Origin: Dryococelus australis
Lineage: Eukaryota > Arthropoda > Insecta > Phasmatodea > Phasmatidae
DNA: 64,000 nt
Assembly (NCBI GenBank): GCA_029891345.1
Contig: CM056993.1
Location: 111,516,123 to 111,580,122, forward strand
Direction of reading: 5' to 3'
Shown: in pieces, positions 10,599-21,914 of the stretch
How the letters are laid out: each line of letters begins with the position of its first letter
Numbering within the stretch: the stretch's first letter is position 1
Program-made: the position numbers and the translations under genes
The notes under the pieces: generated by a model
The model's database searches: none
What the model was told of the DNA's origin: nothing
What the model saw: the letters and a program-made list of their open reading frames with translations, nothing else

Positions 10599-12390
10599 TA
10601 TACAGTCAGGGTTAGATTATAAGAATCTAGCAAACCTCTTCAACGGACAGACGGCCTTAAAAATTCACCTTTCAGTCATCCAACCTGCCTGCACGCTGTA
10701 CCCAAAATAGAAATTTTAGTCTCACAAAAAAAAAGTATTATATATTACAATTTTTATACAAATTATTTACAATGTTCTTTATTTCAGTCACAAACATTTA
10801 GTAATCACTTTTTCATGACTAGCTGTTAGATTCACTGCACTTGTTCTGTACCTCCTCACAGCTTTTGTACGGAGGCTAAAAGGGTTAACACTTTCTCTGA
10901 GCATGATTGCTGGTCCAGGATCAAACTCACTTTCACAACATGACTGCAACTGAACACGCATAAATGAAGACAGTGTATCATGTAGATGGCTTCGTCAGTC
11001 TGTCTGTCTTGATAGACTTCATTAGCGAAAATCCTCCACAAACTACAGTGTGAGCAGCCAGGGATAGCACAAGATCTATGAGCAACAATACATTTGGATA
11101 GTCTCTGTGATATTTTAGGTTGATGTCACCCCAGTTGATTTTACACACAGGACTTCACTGCTGATACACTGTTGTTTTTAGACCTGTCCATTCTAGCTCA
11201 ATCATCTCCCACTTCACCCCATTGGTTAAAAGACAAGGGGAACAAACGTGTATCAACCTAATGATAGAACTGTCACCAAACTCAATTCATTGTATGCAGA
11301 CCACATTTTAAAACCATACATTTTATGAATCTGGTAATTCACAAATTTCAATTTGCTTGTCTCCAAGGAGAGATTCCAAATTTTCGGTGATGGTATTTGT
11401 AGCAGTTGTTTTCTTAGAAGGCTGCAAAGTATAACCCCTTTCAGTTGCTTACCTTCATGATGCCGAAAACTGTAGTGCTGAGCTGATACAGATTTGTACA
11501 GATACCTGTACAAACTGATACTTCCTTGCCGATACAGTGGACGTATGAGTAACGGACTGAACGATATAGACTAATACAAAAGTATTTTGGGAAACTGTTG
11601 AAAATCTGTTAGGCAGTCTCACACAATGTACTATTTGATGCTTTAAGAAAACATACTAAACATTATGAAAATTAATTTTACATTAATTCTCCAAAATCAG
11701 TGAATAAAAGGAGCACCCAAAATATACGTTAGGTAGAAATTTATTTTTTAATTTAGGTCTTGGAAGCAATTTATGTTTTAAACTTATCAAATAAAAAACA
11801 TTACATCTACAAGGTCATGTATCACCTTTCTCATCATAATTCAACTTTGTTCATATTTAGAAAATTAAACATTATTAATATGTATAGTTTTTAAAGTCAG
11901 CACTCCGTTACTTTATTGAGTAAAATTGAAGCTCTGCCAGTTCCCAGGTTATGAATGTCAGGATTGTTGCTTTTAAAATATTTTAAATACTGATATGACA
12001 AGGTGGAGCTATAGAGTGACCTCTGCAAAGCTGGTAATTGAGCAGGTCACAGTGCCCTGGGAGCGGCATTTCTCTCTCTTTCACTTTTCCCACTTCCAGT
12101 AGATGATTATCTCACAGCAGGGTAGCATATCCCTTCCTTCCATTTTCAACCTGGAGTGACAATCTGTTTAATACTTGGAATACGAACAGCAACTGCTGAC
12201 TCAAAACAGGCAGCAGTTAAGCCTGTCTTACTCCAACATTGCCACCCTGGCCCAGCTTTAGAAAACTGCCCATGAGTGCCTCATTATCAACCTGTCTGGC
12301 GGACAGGTGACATATTTTCTGTCTGCCTGGACATGATTTTACCTGCCCCGGGCAGGCGGACAGGCATTAAAATCTAACTCTGTATGGAGT
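10599..12390. mobile_element. hAT-superfamily DNA transposon, degraded
   Basis: The ends form terminal inverted repeats: CAGGGTTAGATTATAA at 10607-10622 and the complement of 12367-12382, CAGAGTTAGATTTTAA (14 of 16 identical). The flanking 8-mers TATACAGT (10599-10606) and TATGGAGT (12383-12390) agree at 6 of 8, consistent with an old 8-bp hAT target duplication. Inside, on the minus strand, is the C-terminal dimerisation region of a hAT transposase. The element is about 1.78 kb, shorter than intact hATs, so it is internally deleted. It sits in the last intron of the KASH gene. Confidence 0.7.
10860..11215 (-). pseudogene. hAT transposase C-terminal dimerisation domain, broken
   Basis: On the minus strand the frame reads WGDINLKYHRDYPNVLLLID, then LVLSLAAHTV and GGFSLMKSIKTDR. 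These match the conserved hAT C-terminal block (a YPN-L-LIDL-LS-P-S helix followed by ERGFSLMK-IK-R). The usual Glu-Arg before GFS is replaced here by CG. Stops interrupt the frame on both sides and the catalytic N-terminal half is not visible. The domain mediates transposase oligomerisation. The remnant is not functional. Confidence 0.7.
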
Positions 12391-13425
12391 ATATTATAAT
12401 TCTCCAAATCAATCCACCGACACCAATGTGTCAAGTTTCTCGTGATCTCCCACCTCTGCTCTGGTGCCCAGGTCAACCACAAACACCGCCGTACTCGTCG
12501 GTGAGAATGTCAATGTCTCCGCACTCTCTCTGACTCCCAGGTCACCGCTGCTGCTTGCAGAAATACTTGTCATGTACTGCCGTACATACACAAGTGCAAT
12601 AACTCCCGTTGGTGGAGGGAGGTCTGTATTTATACTCATCGGCCCACTTTCTGGATATTTCCGCACATACCATGCACCTGATGAGCGAATTCAGTGTAAG
12701 AGGTTTCTTTACCGGACGAGGCAATACCCAACTTTCTGGAAGTTACTGGCAGCCGCCAGGAACAAGACGACCATCATCGCATGTCGCAGCTCCCCTCCCT
12801 GCTTCCTAGGACACATCCAGGGGTGAGTCAGGCAGGCTGCAGGCTGGTGATGGACGGTTGGAGGATAGGGAAGAATGTACAGTGGGCTTGCAACAATATG
12901 TCCAGCAGTGACTGCAAATGAAGGAACACAGCAAAATAATCTGTAAAGAAAATAATGAAGTGGTGAAATATTGTCTACATAAGAAAACAATCAAGCCATG
13001 TTTCTTAGAGACAGTTTTCTTTTTCCCCAATTGCATACAAACACAATGTGACAGTTTTATTTCAATCAGATTTACGTTAATACATTTACAAATGTATTAA
13101 ACTAACCAACTGCTTAACTGCAATGGAACCAGTAAACTGCTTAAAATATTGGATAAATAATCTTTGTTTTGTAATTGCTAGTTTTAGGACCTTTAATAAT
13201 TTTTAATAATTTCCACCTAAAGAACGCAAATAATTAGACCTGAAAAATTTGCAGATTCATTTCGGGACAAGTTGAATTCACAAACTTGTACGTTCATGTT
13301 ACTTTTGCAATTAGTAGACATGTTTGACACCTTTTGGAGGGAGATGAATGAGCTAATAATAAACAGTAAGCCCAATCAGTCATGTACTACCTCAAAAGCA
13401 ACCAATGAACAATGCTTGACATATA
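12391..13425. other. Intronic DNA with minus-strand TATA-like site
   Basis: The minus strand carries GTATAAATAC at 12626-12635 in a GC-richer block (12420-12830). The overlapping open frames have no recognisable domain. It may be a remnant of an LTR or another promoter, which I cannot settle by eye. Confidence 0.25.
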
Positions 13426-13470
13426 CGAGATATGTTCAAAAAGTAGTGGGACTGGAGATAATAAGGAAAA
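13426..13470 (+). repeat. Mariner-like terminal repeat, single end
   Basis: TATACGAGATATGTTCAAAA and the following AGTAGTGGGA resemble mariner-family terminal repeats (TACGAGG-TGTTCAAAAAGTA), including the TA dinucleotide. No matching inverted end and no transposase were found downstream, so only one end is supported. Confidence 0.3.
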
Positions 13471-14424
13471 AGTACAACACTTACAGATTTGACATTTTTC
13501 TTGATAGTAGTATTTTCAGGGAATTTAGTGGTAACAGTAAGCACCTCAAGAATGACATAGGTCGCTTCCATAAAAAATTTCAACACTGTAGATAAATATG
13601 TCTTCAGTTTCGTGTGAACATGGACATAGATGCCAAAACTTATTACATATTTCCAGAAGGTTGGAAAGTATCAAGCTTTCTGCGACAGTACCAATGTTCA
13701 TTTAGAGGTTCTCTCTCCTCTCCCTCTTTCTCCTCGACTTTCAACTGTGCATTGTATGTTTGTGTATGCAGTAATGCACGTATGTAATACTTTTCATGTG
13801 GGCAGAAGTTTCATATATATTAAGAAAATAATTTCTACTGAAACATTAACGTTTCTGGTTGTGTAAGATCTACAAACAAGATGTAGTTAGAAAAGAATGA
13901 GATAAGCATTCAACAATAAGCTATAAATGTGTATTACAAACTGAAAAGGTGACCGACCACTGTTCGTAAACCCAGGTACTGCTAGCTGAAAAGTGGCCTA
14001 TGAACAAGGAGTCTCGTTATCTTTAAGTCTAATACAAATACAGACTTAAGACTTTTACTACACAAATTAATACATGTGGATGTAGTTGTTTTGGAAAATA
14101 TAATGAAATGTTGATTGGGAAGGAAACAAGTTGTGCATATATTAAATGGTCTCACAGCAATCGAACCCTTCTAAATTTTGGTTCAGAATTTCATATTTGC
14201 AATTTTTTTTCTTTTAGCTTCAGTTGCTCCTAAATTGATATTTTAGCTATACCCGTTATTTTGTAAAATTATATTTTGCTCGGTGTAAACTTTTGAAAGA
14301 GGAGGTTTCCAATTCTAGAATACTTATTTGATTGTGAATTATTTTTAATAACTGAAAGAGTTGTCTGTGTTTTTTGGGATGTGTAAAGTTTTTGAGTTAT
14401 AAAGTCTTTCTTGTGTATCTGCAG

Positions 14425-14641
14425 CGATGAAGTGGATACAACAGTGCTGACACGTGGGTACCGGTTCCTGGGTAGAGTCTTGCGTGCATCACTGCCCATC
14501 CAAGCTCTGATGTTGCTGCTGCTTGGAGTAGCATCTCTGGTGCCTGCTGTGGACGACATGGCCTGTAACCTCAGCAACAATTATGCCCGTGGCTTCTTTG
14601 AACCTATGCTGCGCTACCCAAATGGTCCACCTCCCATCTAG
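14425..14641 (+). CDS. Msp300: Nesprin-like gene, terminal exon with KASH domain
   Basis: Acceptor TATCTGCAG precedes 14425, and the frame runs 71 codons to TAG at 14639-14641. After the linker DEVDTTVL comes [17 protein letters not shown], a basic flank, then the membrane helix [15 protein letters not shown] short luminal tail follows with a Cys, [15 protein letters not shown] and the terminal PPPI. This is the complete KASH signature: one outer-nuclear-membrane helix and a luminal peptide ending in PPP-X that inserts into SUN-domain trimers, with a Cys placed for the SUN disulphide. Nesprins tether the nucleus to the cytoskeleton. The sequence fits the MSP-300/SYNE group better than Klarsicht, but orthology is inferred from this exon alone. 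Confidence 0.92.
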
Positions 14642-17640
14642 GCAGCTAAATGAGGGACTTTCAGAGGGTGTCTACGTTATACCAATTGGTAACGAGCAAT
14701 TATAGCTCAAGGGTGGTTTTAGGAAAAGCATTCATTGTGTATTGCAGAGCAGCACAGATCTGTCATGTGCAGTAGTAGACAAAACTACTGATGATTTAAG
14801 TGTTGGCATTTCTGAAACCTAATTGGAGTCTCATATTAGGTTTCGTTTTAAGGAAAGTTTTTGAAATAAAAACGCAAAAATAAAAAAAAGTTACACATAG
14901 TTTGGGAAGACCTCGCTGGTCTTGGTGACACAAGATTTTGTGTATGCATTGTTTTTCTTTAAATTTGTAAGCTGAATCTTGTCAAACTAGTGTATGTAGA
15001 TTTTCCTAAATTTTTGTAGACACCCTGGTTTATGCCGCAATGTAAGACTGCGTATGTCGTACATTTGTGTACGATGGGGAACAGACTGAATAGTGTTAGA
15101 ATATTTGAGTCTCTCTCGATGTTGGTTATTTGAGTCATCTGTTAATGCTATCAGATCAGACACCTCTAAGGATTTCAAAACTATTGTCTTCCTACTTAGA
15201 CCCTGAAAGAAGTACATTTGCTAAATAAGTGACTTCAGAATCTTAAAGTAAAATTGGAATTTTCAAATTTTTTCCAGGTTTTTTTTTTATATATTGTGTA
15301 ACAAAATCTACAGTATTTTCCTGTTTATTTAAATAGTTAATTCCCTGGTACTGCTTGGCAAACATTTGGCTGACTGAACTGTTGTGTTTTTTGTCAGTCT
15401 AATAGTAGCAATGTACTTACATGTGAAAACAAAACATGCCATAAAAATACCAGATTCACATACAGATGTTGGTAATTAGTCATTTCCTTTTTTGCATTTA
15501 TGTTATATAACATTGTAAGTTCTGAGAGGTTATTTTGTATAGTTTTGTCTTGTTCAGCTTTACTTTCTATTAAATTGTTTAAAATGAAGTTTTCCTAGTT
15601 TGTAAAATATTTCTCTAAGACTTTACATTGAAATGTTAGGGAACACAAGAGAGATGAAAATTATGTAAGTTTTGTAAAGAAAAAATACAATTATAGTTGT
15701 TAAGCATGCATGTACATATAATGTTGCGGACACGTTCTGTGTAAAAGACGTTCTGTATATTCCATGAGAGATATAGCATAATATCAATATGCAATATATA
15801 TTTTTGTTTCCATGCGTTGTTTACTCTGTTAACGAATGTTTGTGAAACAGGTTTGTCAGTGTTGTTGTTTTGTACTTAGCTGACGCTAGATGGTGGTTCT
15901 GAATATGTTGGCCTTGCCATCAGTGCAGGAGTGGAACACTGCATCTGCATGGCCAGGCTGGACATTTCGTGTTTTTTGTGGCACTGATCCTGTTCATGCC
16001 ACAAGAGATCTTGTCTTTTGTGCAAAATTGCTCTCCAGTACAAAAGGAGGACCTCTGTTGAATGGACAGTGCTGTGTCAAAAATGTAAAATTTTTTTGTC
16101 ATATGTAAAAAAACATTGGCAGATGTTAATTTATGCGAAGTTGAATGTATGAAAGATGTTATTAAATATGTTTCCAGGATTTAAGCAGATAGGCAGAAAA
16201 TCAAAATGCTATGTTTTATAATTTTTCAACAAATTCTTTTTTAAGCAAGAAGGTGCTATTTTTTGTCAGCATGTACTGTACTTGGTGAATACCACAATCC
16301 CAACATAAGTTTTAACTACTTGCATACACTACTTAAACTATTTATTACAAGTGTGACAAAAATTCATGCTGATGGCATTTTGACTACTGGAGCAAAATTC
16401 CTTGAATCATTCATATGGTTTTGATTTTAATGTTTCAATGTGTTTATAACAGTTTTATTGTAAAAATGACAGACTAAATAGTAAGAGAAGTTAGCTTTGC
16501 ACTTTTTTTTTTGTGCATGACAAGTGTAGCAAAGTTACTAAGCTGCTTATTGGTTTAACACTGTAATTTTTGTGATTTCATTAAAGTTTTCCATTTCATC
16601 ACAATCCCACCCTATCACAGTGCTGTTTGATTTTGTTTTTCTGTTTTCAAATAGTATTTGTGCTTTATATGCCTGTTGCCATCATGTAGCTGTATTTTTA
16701 TAAAGGGAGAGCTTAGCAGGTGTGTGGTGTTTACTATTTCAACAAATAAATTAATATGTTGAATTTCACAAAGTTTATTTATTATTATTTTCCTCTGTTG
16801 ACTTTTTGGACTATGCAATAAGTTGCACTGGTAATTTTAGATGGTAAAATGTGATCATAGCTTTCTTAAAAATGCTTTGATTCTCAAAACTCAGTTCTCA
16901 CACACAGGACCATAAAATCCGATTTCTGAAAGCAAATTTTTTTGGGGAGAGGGGAATGAGCTGTGCAAGTAAAAGCAGATGCATATTGATGACTAGATAT
17001 ACTGTACACATCTTGAACATGATTTTGCATCTGAGAACAATAATAAATAAACATTGCAGCATTTGGAAATTAACACATTTGCAGCACAAATATTTTTGTA
17101 CTACTAGATTATCTTGAATATTTATTTTCTTTAAGAGCAGTTCCTATACCACAACGTTGAACCTTTCATCTCACCATGCATGCTCTGAGCAATTTTTATT
17201 AACCAATGCAAGAACGTGAACGTGTGTCTGGTTCAGGAATGTTTGAATGGTTCATTTCATTATTAATTTTCAGATTTGGTAGTTTGGCTGCTGTCAGCTG
17301 TCACTTTATTTATCAAAAGTAACAACAGTAAAATCCCGTACCTACGAGAGTTTATAAAAGATTGAAAAACTGACTTAATTAAGAGTACTCGTAGCATCAG
17401 ATTCATTGCAAAAAAAATTTGAGTATTAATTTTATGGAAAACGTAGGGTGACTGCTGATACAAACAAGGTGGGACTTACAAATATAGCTAGATTATGTGC
17501 ACTATCACGTATAGTAATAAATAACAGTGTCTGAAATCATGATCCATAATTAAAACATTATTGTAATGCTAAAATATGTATGTATGAAATTTATATTCAG
17601 ATGTGATAGCAGGGTACATAATTACAACAGCAAAAAGTTA
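14642..17640 (+). other. 3' UTR of the KASH gene and downstream AT-rich DNA
   Basis: No coding sequence is recognised. The first canonical AATAAA lies at 14865-14870. ATTAAA-type signals follow near 15568 and 16578, the latter before T/G-rich sequence, so alternative UTRs of about 0.22, 0.95 or 1.95 kb are possible. Transcript data would decide. The stretch ends where Gypsy element G3 begins. Confidence 0.45.
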
Positions 17641-17850
17641 CTACTCTATACTGTATTTACAGACAACAGTGCCTCGTTTGGCTACACGTGATGAACGAAA
17701 TTCACAGTAAACTCACCCGGTGGGGGTTGCTCCTACAGTCTTACGACTTCACTGTAGAGCACATCCATGAGAAGGAGAATCAACTGGCAGACATATTATC
17801 ACATGCGCCTGATGCAAGCATAGTGGTTACAGATGAGTAGAATGGGATGA
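17640..17850 (+). pseudogene. G3 RNase H C-terminal part
   Basis: Across frames it reads TDN, then a changed stretch, then HIHEKENQLADILSHA (17760-17812) and VVTDE. These match the end of the Gypsy RNase H domain and the connector to integrase seen in copies G1, G2 and G5 (VEH-PGKENQLAD-LS). Frameshifts and a stop at 17838 break it. Confidence 0.65.
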
Positions 17851-18029
17851 AGTTCTCCCACCTCCACGCACGAGTTATTCCACGAGGTGCAAGTGAACCA
17901 GGTATGAGCTGTGGATGGTGATATCCTTGTAGACACACTGTACCGGGAAATTGTTGAGATGCAAGGCAGCTGCATGGCAACGAGAGAGAAAGGAGAAGTG
18001 TGCAAGAGAGACCGTGGAACAGTGGCGTG

Positions 18030-18960
18030 TGATGGAACACACACACATAAGTAACGTAGCAGGGTACCCAGGTGCACAGCAGCCGATCCGAAACGTCAGA
18101 CATCATTTCTTCTGGCCAGGACTCACCCGACACACGAAAATACGTGCAAAAATGTTTTATTTGCCAAACATTCAAATCATGCAGGGCAGATGGGGTACAG
18201 CAGCAACAGCCCACCTACAGAAACAAGCATTCGAGACCATAAGCCTGGACCTAATGGGGCCGTACCCCCCACTGCAAAAAATTTATCCTGGTCATCCCCG
18301 ACAACTTCTCGTGGTGGGTGGAGGTCTATGCAATAAGCAGTGCAAGAGTTGCCAACATTGCACAAGTACTGGAGCAAGAATTTTCCCCCCGCTGGGGCTA
18401 CACCAAGCAAATGCTAATGGACAATGGAACACAGTTCATCAATAGAAAGTGGCAAGCAAAGTGCACCCGGTAGGAGGTGCAGCACTTGAAGATGGTGGTG
18501 TACCACCCCAGAGCCAACCCCACAGAGCGCTGAAACCAGCACCTGAAGGTACAGCTGTGGTTCTGTGTGGGTGCAATATACATCAACTGGGCAGACCACC
18601 TGCCTGCTGCCGCAACAGGCTGGTCTCCTGCGGACGTCCTGTTGGGCCAAAACATCACCCTTCCCAGTGAAAGGAACTGACCACACAACAGCACTAGCGA
18701 GAGTACGGAGGACAGCACGGCAAGACAAAAGAGGAAGCAGAGAGAGAAGCAGGAAAGGTACGTGGCTGGGTGGGTCTCTATGAGCAACTGGACTCCATCC
18801 ACGCTCGAACCTGGACAGTTAGTGTATGTGAAAGCACATCCGCAGTGCACACCCCACCAAAACTTCTTCGTTGGGCTCGCTGCATGGTGAACAGGTCCGC
18901 ACCGGGTTATTAAAAGGCTAGGACCAACCACCTATTTGGTCCACGTGGGAATAAAGATGA
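18030..18960 (+). pseudogene. G3 integrase (zinc finger, DDE core, GPY/F region), broken
   Basis: The order is: an HHCC finger region (VAGYPGAQQPIRNVRHHFFW near 18055-18115), the first core Asp in ISLDLMGPYP (near 18240), the second in MLMDNGTQFINRKW (near 18410-18450) and the Glu in NPTERRNQ (near 18510). A C-terminal stretch follows with TGPHRVIKRLGPTTYLVHV. The three catalytic residues are present, but a frame change near 18290-18370 and a TAG where a Trp codon is expected (about 18469) break the gene. The protein would insert the DNA copy into the genome. Confidence 0.8.
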
Positions 18961-18999
18961 GCAAGTATCGCCAAGATGCCATACACCTGTCACCTTGAG

Positions 19000-19925
19000 A
19001 CGTCCATGGCGATGAGTCCAGTGATAACATCACCCATGATGGCATAATAGCTGCAGATCCCACAGAGCAAGGCAAATAGGAGGAGAGTGGGGCACCACCT
19101 CCTGCAGCAGGTCCCCTGCTAGATGACACCATGTCACCGATAGACGAGGCCACGTCCCCAGGGTGGCAGGATAACATAGGCCCGGATGATGGAGGTTGCG
19201 TCGAACCACGAGCAGACGCCACCTCAACATCCACTGGAAACAGCACACAGCAAACAAGAGGGGAGATGCACTCACAGCATGGAGAAGGGGCACTATACCT
19301 GGAGGCTTACGACGGCACCGTCGAGTACGATCTCCAGGGGAGGACAACAAGCACAGAAGGTGGGTCAGTACCTGCCCCGGGACCACCAGCAGTGGGTACC
19401 CAAGGCATGATGTTGCCCCTAGCAGTGAGGTCAGTCTGGGCACATCCGAAGGCTGGCTCCGTGGAGATCGATGATGCAGTGGCTACCAGCACAACCCTAA
19501 GAGATCTGGAACTGCACCCAATGGTGACTCCTCTGGGAGAGGGTACCTCAGGAAACATTACGGCTGTCAACAGGACACCGATCGTCGAGGAGGACAGCAC
19601 GACAGAAGATACAACTGTGCCAACACCAGCTGGGGTTTCGCACGAGGACAACAGCAGTGGCAGCGACGATGGAGGATCGTGCGACATGTACGAGGTTCGT
19701 CACTCATCACGCCGACATCGGCCACCTGCGGCATGCTGCATTTGTGTGAACACGGGAATACCATGGCTACGGCAAAACCAGCAGAACGATGGCAGCCAGC
19801 AGTTCCATAACATATGGGGCTGGCAAGAAGCCCTGTGTGCTACATCCGCAATGGGCAGACACAAGGAGGTGTGTGTGTCATTAGTGATGTGTGCGGCTGC
19901 AAACGATTACGTGATGGGAAGGGGG
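19000..19925 (+). pseudogene. G3 Pol C-terminal tail, long acidic open frame
   Basis: A 267-codon open frame (19131-19934) follows the integrase with no stop, although the integrase itself is broken. It is rich in Asp, Glu, Gly, Ser and Thr, with no predicted membrane segment. Recognisable blocks are GPDDGGCVEPRADA, GTQGMMLPLAV, NSSGSDDGGSCDMYEV, SSRRHRPPAA and a final MGRHKEVCVSLVMCAAAN. Copy G2 has the same blocks in the same order. The function is unknown. It may be a chromatin- or protein-binding tail analogous in position to integrase C-terminal extensions, which is inference. Confidence 0.6.
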
Positions 19926-19931
19926 TGCCTT
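19916..19931 (+). other. G3 polypurine tract
   Basis: GGGAAGGGGG lies a few bases before the LTR start TGACGTGTGCCC at 19932. The same spacing is seen in G1 and G2. Confidence 0.6.
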
Positions 19932-20960
19932 TGACGTGTGCCCACATGACTCTTTCCACTTAGTCTGTTTACCGACCGCACCAGAATCTGTAATGCAGTG
20001 TGCATGCACGCTCTACGAACGCAAGTGCAGTGCAGTGTGGCAAGGAACGACACAAGTGCAGAGTAGAGTGAGCGCGACCACGTGCGTGTGGCTCACGATT
20101 CTGAAAATAGACCCTGTGAAATTTCTGTTATTTAATTTGTGCAATAAAAAGGCAAGGTAAGTCCACGCAAGGGTACGCAACTAATAAAGCAGCCTGCCTT
20201 CGCAGCCCTAAAACCCTCAGTGTTTTCAAAGTGCCTTTTTGTAATTTTCTGTAATATTAATTCACGGGTCTTTCATCTCCACATCATCCACACAGTGCAA
20301 TGTTTTGGTATAATGAATAATGTTTACAGGGTTAATGATAGGAGCAAGATGTAACAACCAGCCCGCAGGGTACGTGTTAGATTTGTAAATGATGTGTGTA
20401 AGGAAGTAGTGCAGCGCGTAATGCCAGCCCGCCAAGCCGGCTGGCACGCTGCCCGGAGAAAGTCAGTAGACGTTCGTCTTTGCAAGAGGTGTGCCACATC
20501 ATGTCGGGGTTCGTGTTTCGTGCTCTCAGGCAGCTATCACCATGTTGGACTAATCATTTCACAGCAATAGATATTTTAGCATACCGGAACCTTTTCGTAT
20601 TTCAGCTGCACGAGACTTCACCCCCCACTCGCAACTACCCAGTGCTTGCATAGCCCGGGTAGTCTTAAATTATACTGAAGTTATTTCATGTGACAACATG
20701 TCTTTTGTACAGTATTACCCGAGCTCACGTGTTCGTACACATCATCAAATGTAAGCTTTTCCCGATGGGAATGTAATTATGCAACTGAATAAATCGCAGC
20801 ATTGACGAGTTACCACGAGTGGTTAATTACCAGTTCAATGCAAACCATTTAAGATATGGGCCTTCTCCCGCCAATTTTCTCAAAGTGTAACTTATTGTGC
20901 AAGCATGAATGAAATGGTCACGAGTGGGCGTAACAAGTAACAGTGCTTCAAAAGGGGGGG
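19932..20960 (+). repeat. G3 3' LTR
   Basis: It starts TGACGTGTGCCC. AATAAA signals occur at about 20142 and 20786. The internal blocks GCAATAGATATTTTAGCATA and CGGAACCTTTTCGTATT align with the same positions of the G1, G4 and 58.2-kb LTRs. The right end was not resolved; similarity fades just before a run of 15 G at 20954-20968. Confidence 0.6.
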
Positions 20961-20968
20961 GGGGGGGG
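20954..20968. repeat. Poly-G tract (15 bp) between two opposed LTRs
   Basis: A perfect run of 15 G sits at the approximate junction between the + strand LTR of G3 and the - strand LTR of G2. Confidence 0.9.
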
Positions 20969-20989
20969 CAGATATCTCACAACACAAGT

Positions 20990-21898
20990 AGTAAGGGAGT
21001 TATTTAGTCAGTATTAATTTTATTCTAGGAGGAGACAACAACTGTGCTTGGAAGATTTGCCATGGTCGTCGGCCGAACGACCCTGAGTAACGATTCCACA
21101 GCTGTTCACTAACTTCACGATATTGTCAACCCGACAATGTCTGGCGCCCTGGGTAATTATCTCCACCGAGATTTCAAAACTATATTCACAGTTCCTCACA
21201 TAATCAATATCCTTATTGACCAACACTTTGGCACTAGTTGCCATCCTCTTATGCATTAGACAAATGTCACAAGTTAATGATCAGTACAACACAATGCTGG
21301 CCGCCCAAGCGTGCAAAACCACGAGCCTTGATGTGGTGTATCACACCCCTCCCAATGATAAACGACTACTAACTTCTCCCTGCGTGGCATGACAGCCAGC
21401 TTGGAGTGCTGAGACCTTGTGATGCACTACTTTCTTGCAAACAAAATGTTCAGGCCGGGCACAAACTCCCCGTACCAGCTGTTACATATTGTCAACACTA
21501 ATCCTGCAATTATATTTAATAAGACTTGACACTGCAAAAAGTATGATTGTCATGGGGGTGAAAACATGCGAGTGAACATAACAAAACATTGCAAACATGC
21601 ACTTGAAAAACTCTTAGGGCTTAGAGGCTGCTAGGATAGACATCTTTATTCACATTGATTATCTTCTATTGCATATTACCACCCTTGCCATTTTGTCTAA
21701 AAATATTGGAAAACTAGCAGCGTCGACTTTTATTATAGTGCGCCCGTGGCACACTTGGTCGCTGCCCACTTAGCATTGCACATGCATCCCTCGTCGCACT
21801 GCACCTGCGCTTGTAGAGCATGCACACACACTGCGTTGCAGGACTTGGTACGGTGGGCAAACATGCTAAAGGAGAAGGGAGTGCATAGTTACACATCA
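20990..21898 (-). repeat. G2 3' LTR
   Basis: On the minus strand it starts TGATGTGTAACTATGC at 21898, just after a polypurine tract. The blocks at 21361-21440 align with equivalent blocks of the G1 LTR and of the solo LTR at 41.6 kb. The left end is not resolved. Confidence 0.55.
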
Positions 21899-21913
21899 AA
21901 TGCCCCCTACTCC
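21899..21913 (-). other. G2 polypurine tract
   Basis: On the minus strand GGAGTAGGGGGCATT lies directly before the LTR start. Confidence 0.6.
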
Positions 21914-21914
21914 T

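Larger units (their letters stand above)
4038..14424 (+). other. Last intron of the nesprin-like gene (~10.4 kb)
   Basis: It starts with GTAAAT at 4038 and ends with TATCTGCAG at 14424. It carries a small Gypsy LTR remnant, a SINE-like unit, an LTR-like promoter remnant and a 1.8-kb hAT element, listed separately. Between these, 4038-4785, 5166-5885, 5990-8256, 9481-10598 and 12391-14424 show no recognised gene. Confidence 0.55.
17640..20960 (+). mobile_element. Gypsy-type LTR retrotransposon copy G3 (5' truncated)
   Basis: The copy starts inside RNase H and runs through integrase, a long Pol tail, a polypurine tract and the 3' LTR. Gag, protease and reverse transcriptase are absent. The left edge has no LTR, so the copy is 5' truncated or rearranged. 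Its 3' LTR meets the oppositely oriented LTR of copy G2. The right end is approximate. Confidence 0.75.

Noticed and set aside
13272..13595. 107-codon + strand open frame
   Set aside because: It overlaps a mariner-like terminal repeat and has no recognisable domain; AT-rich chance frame.
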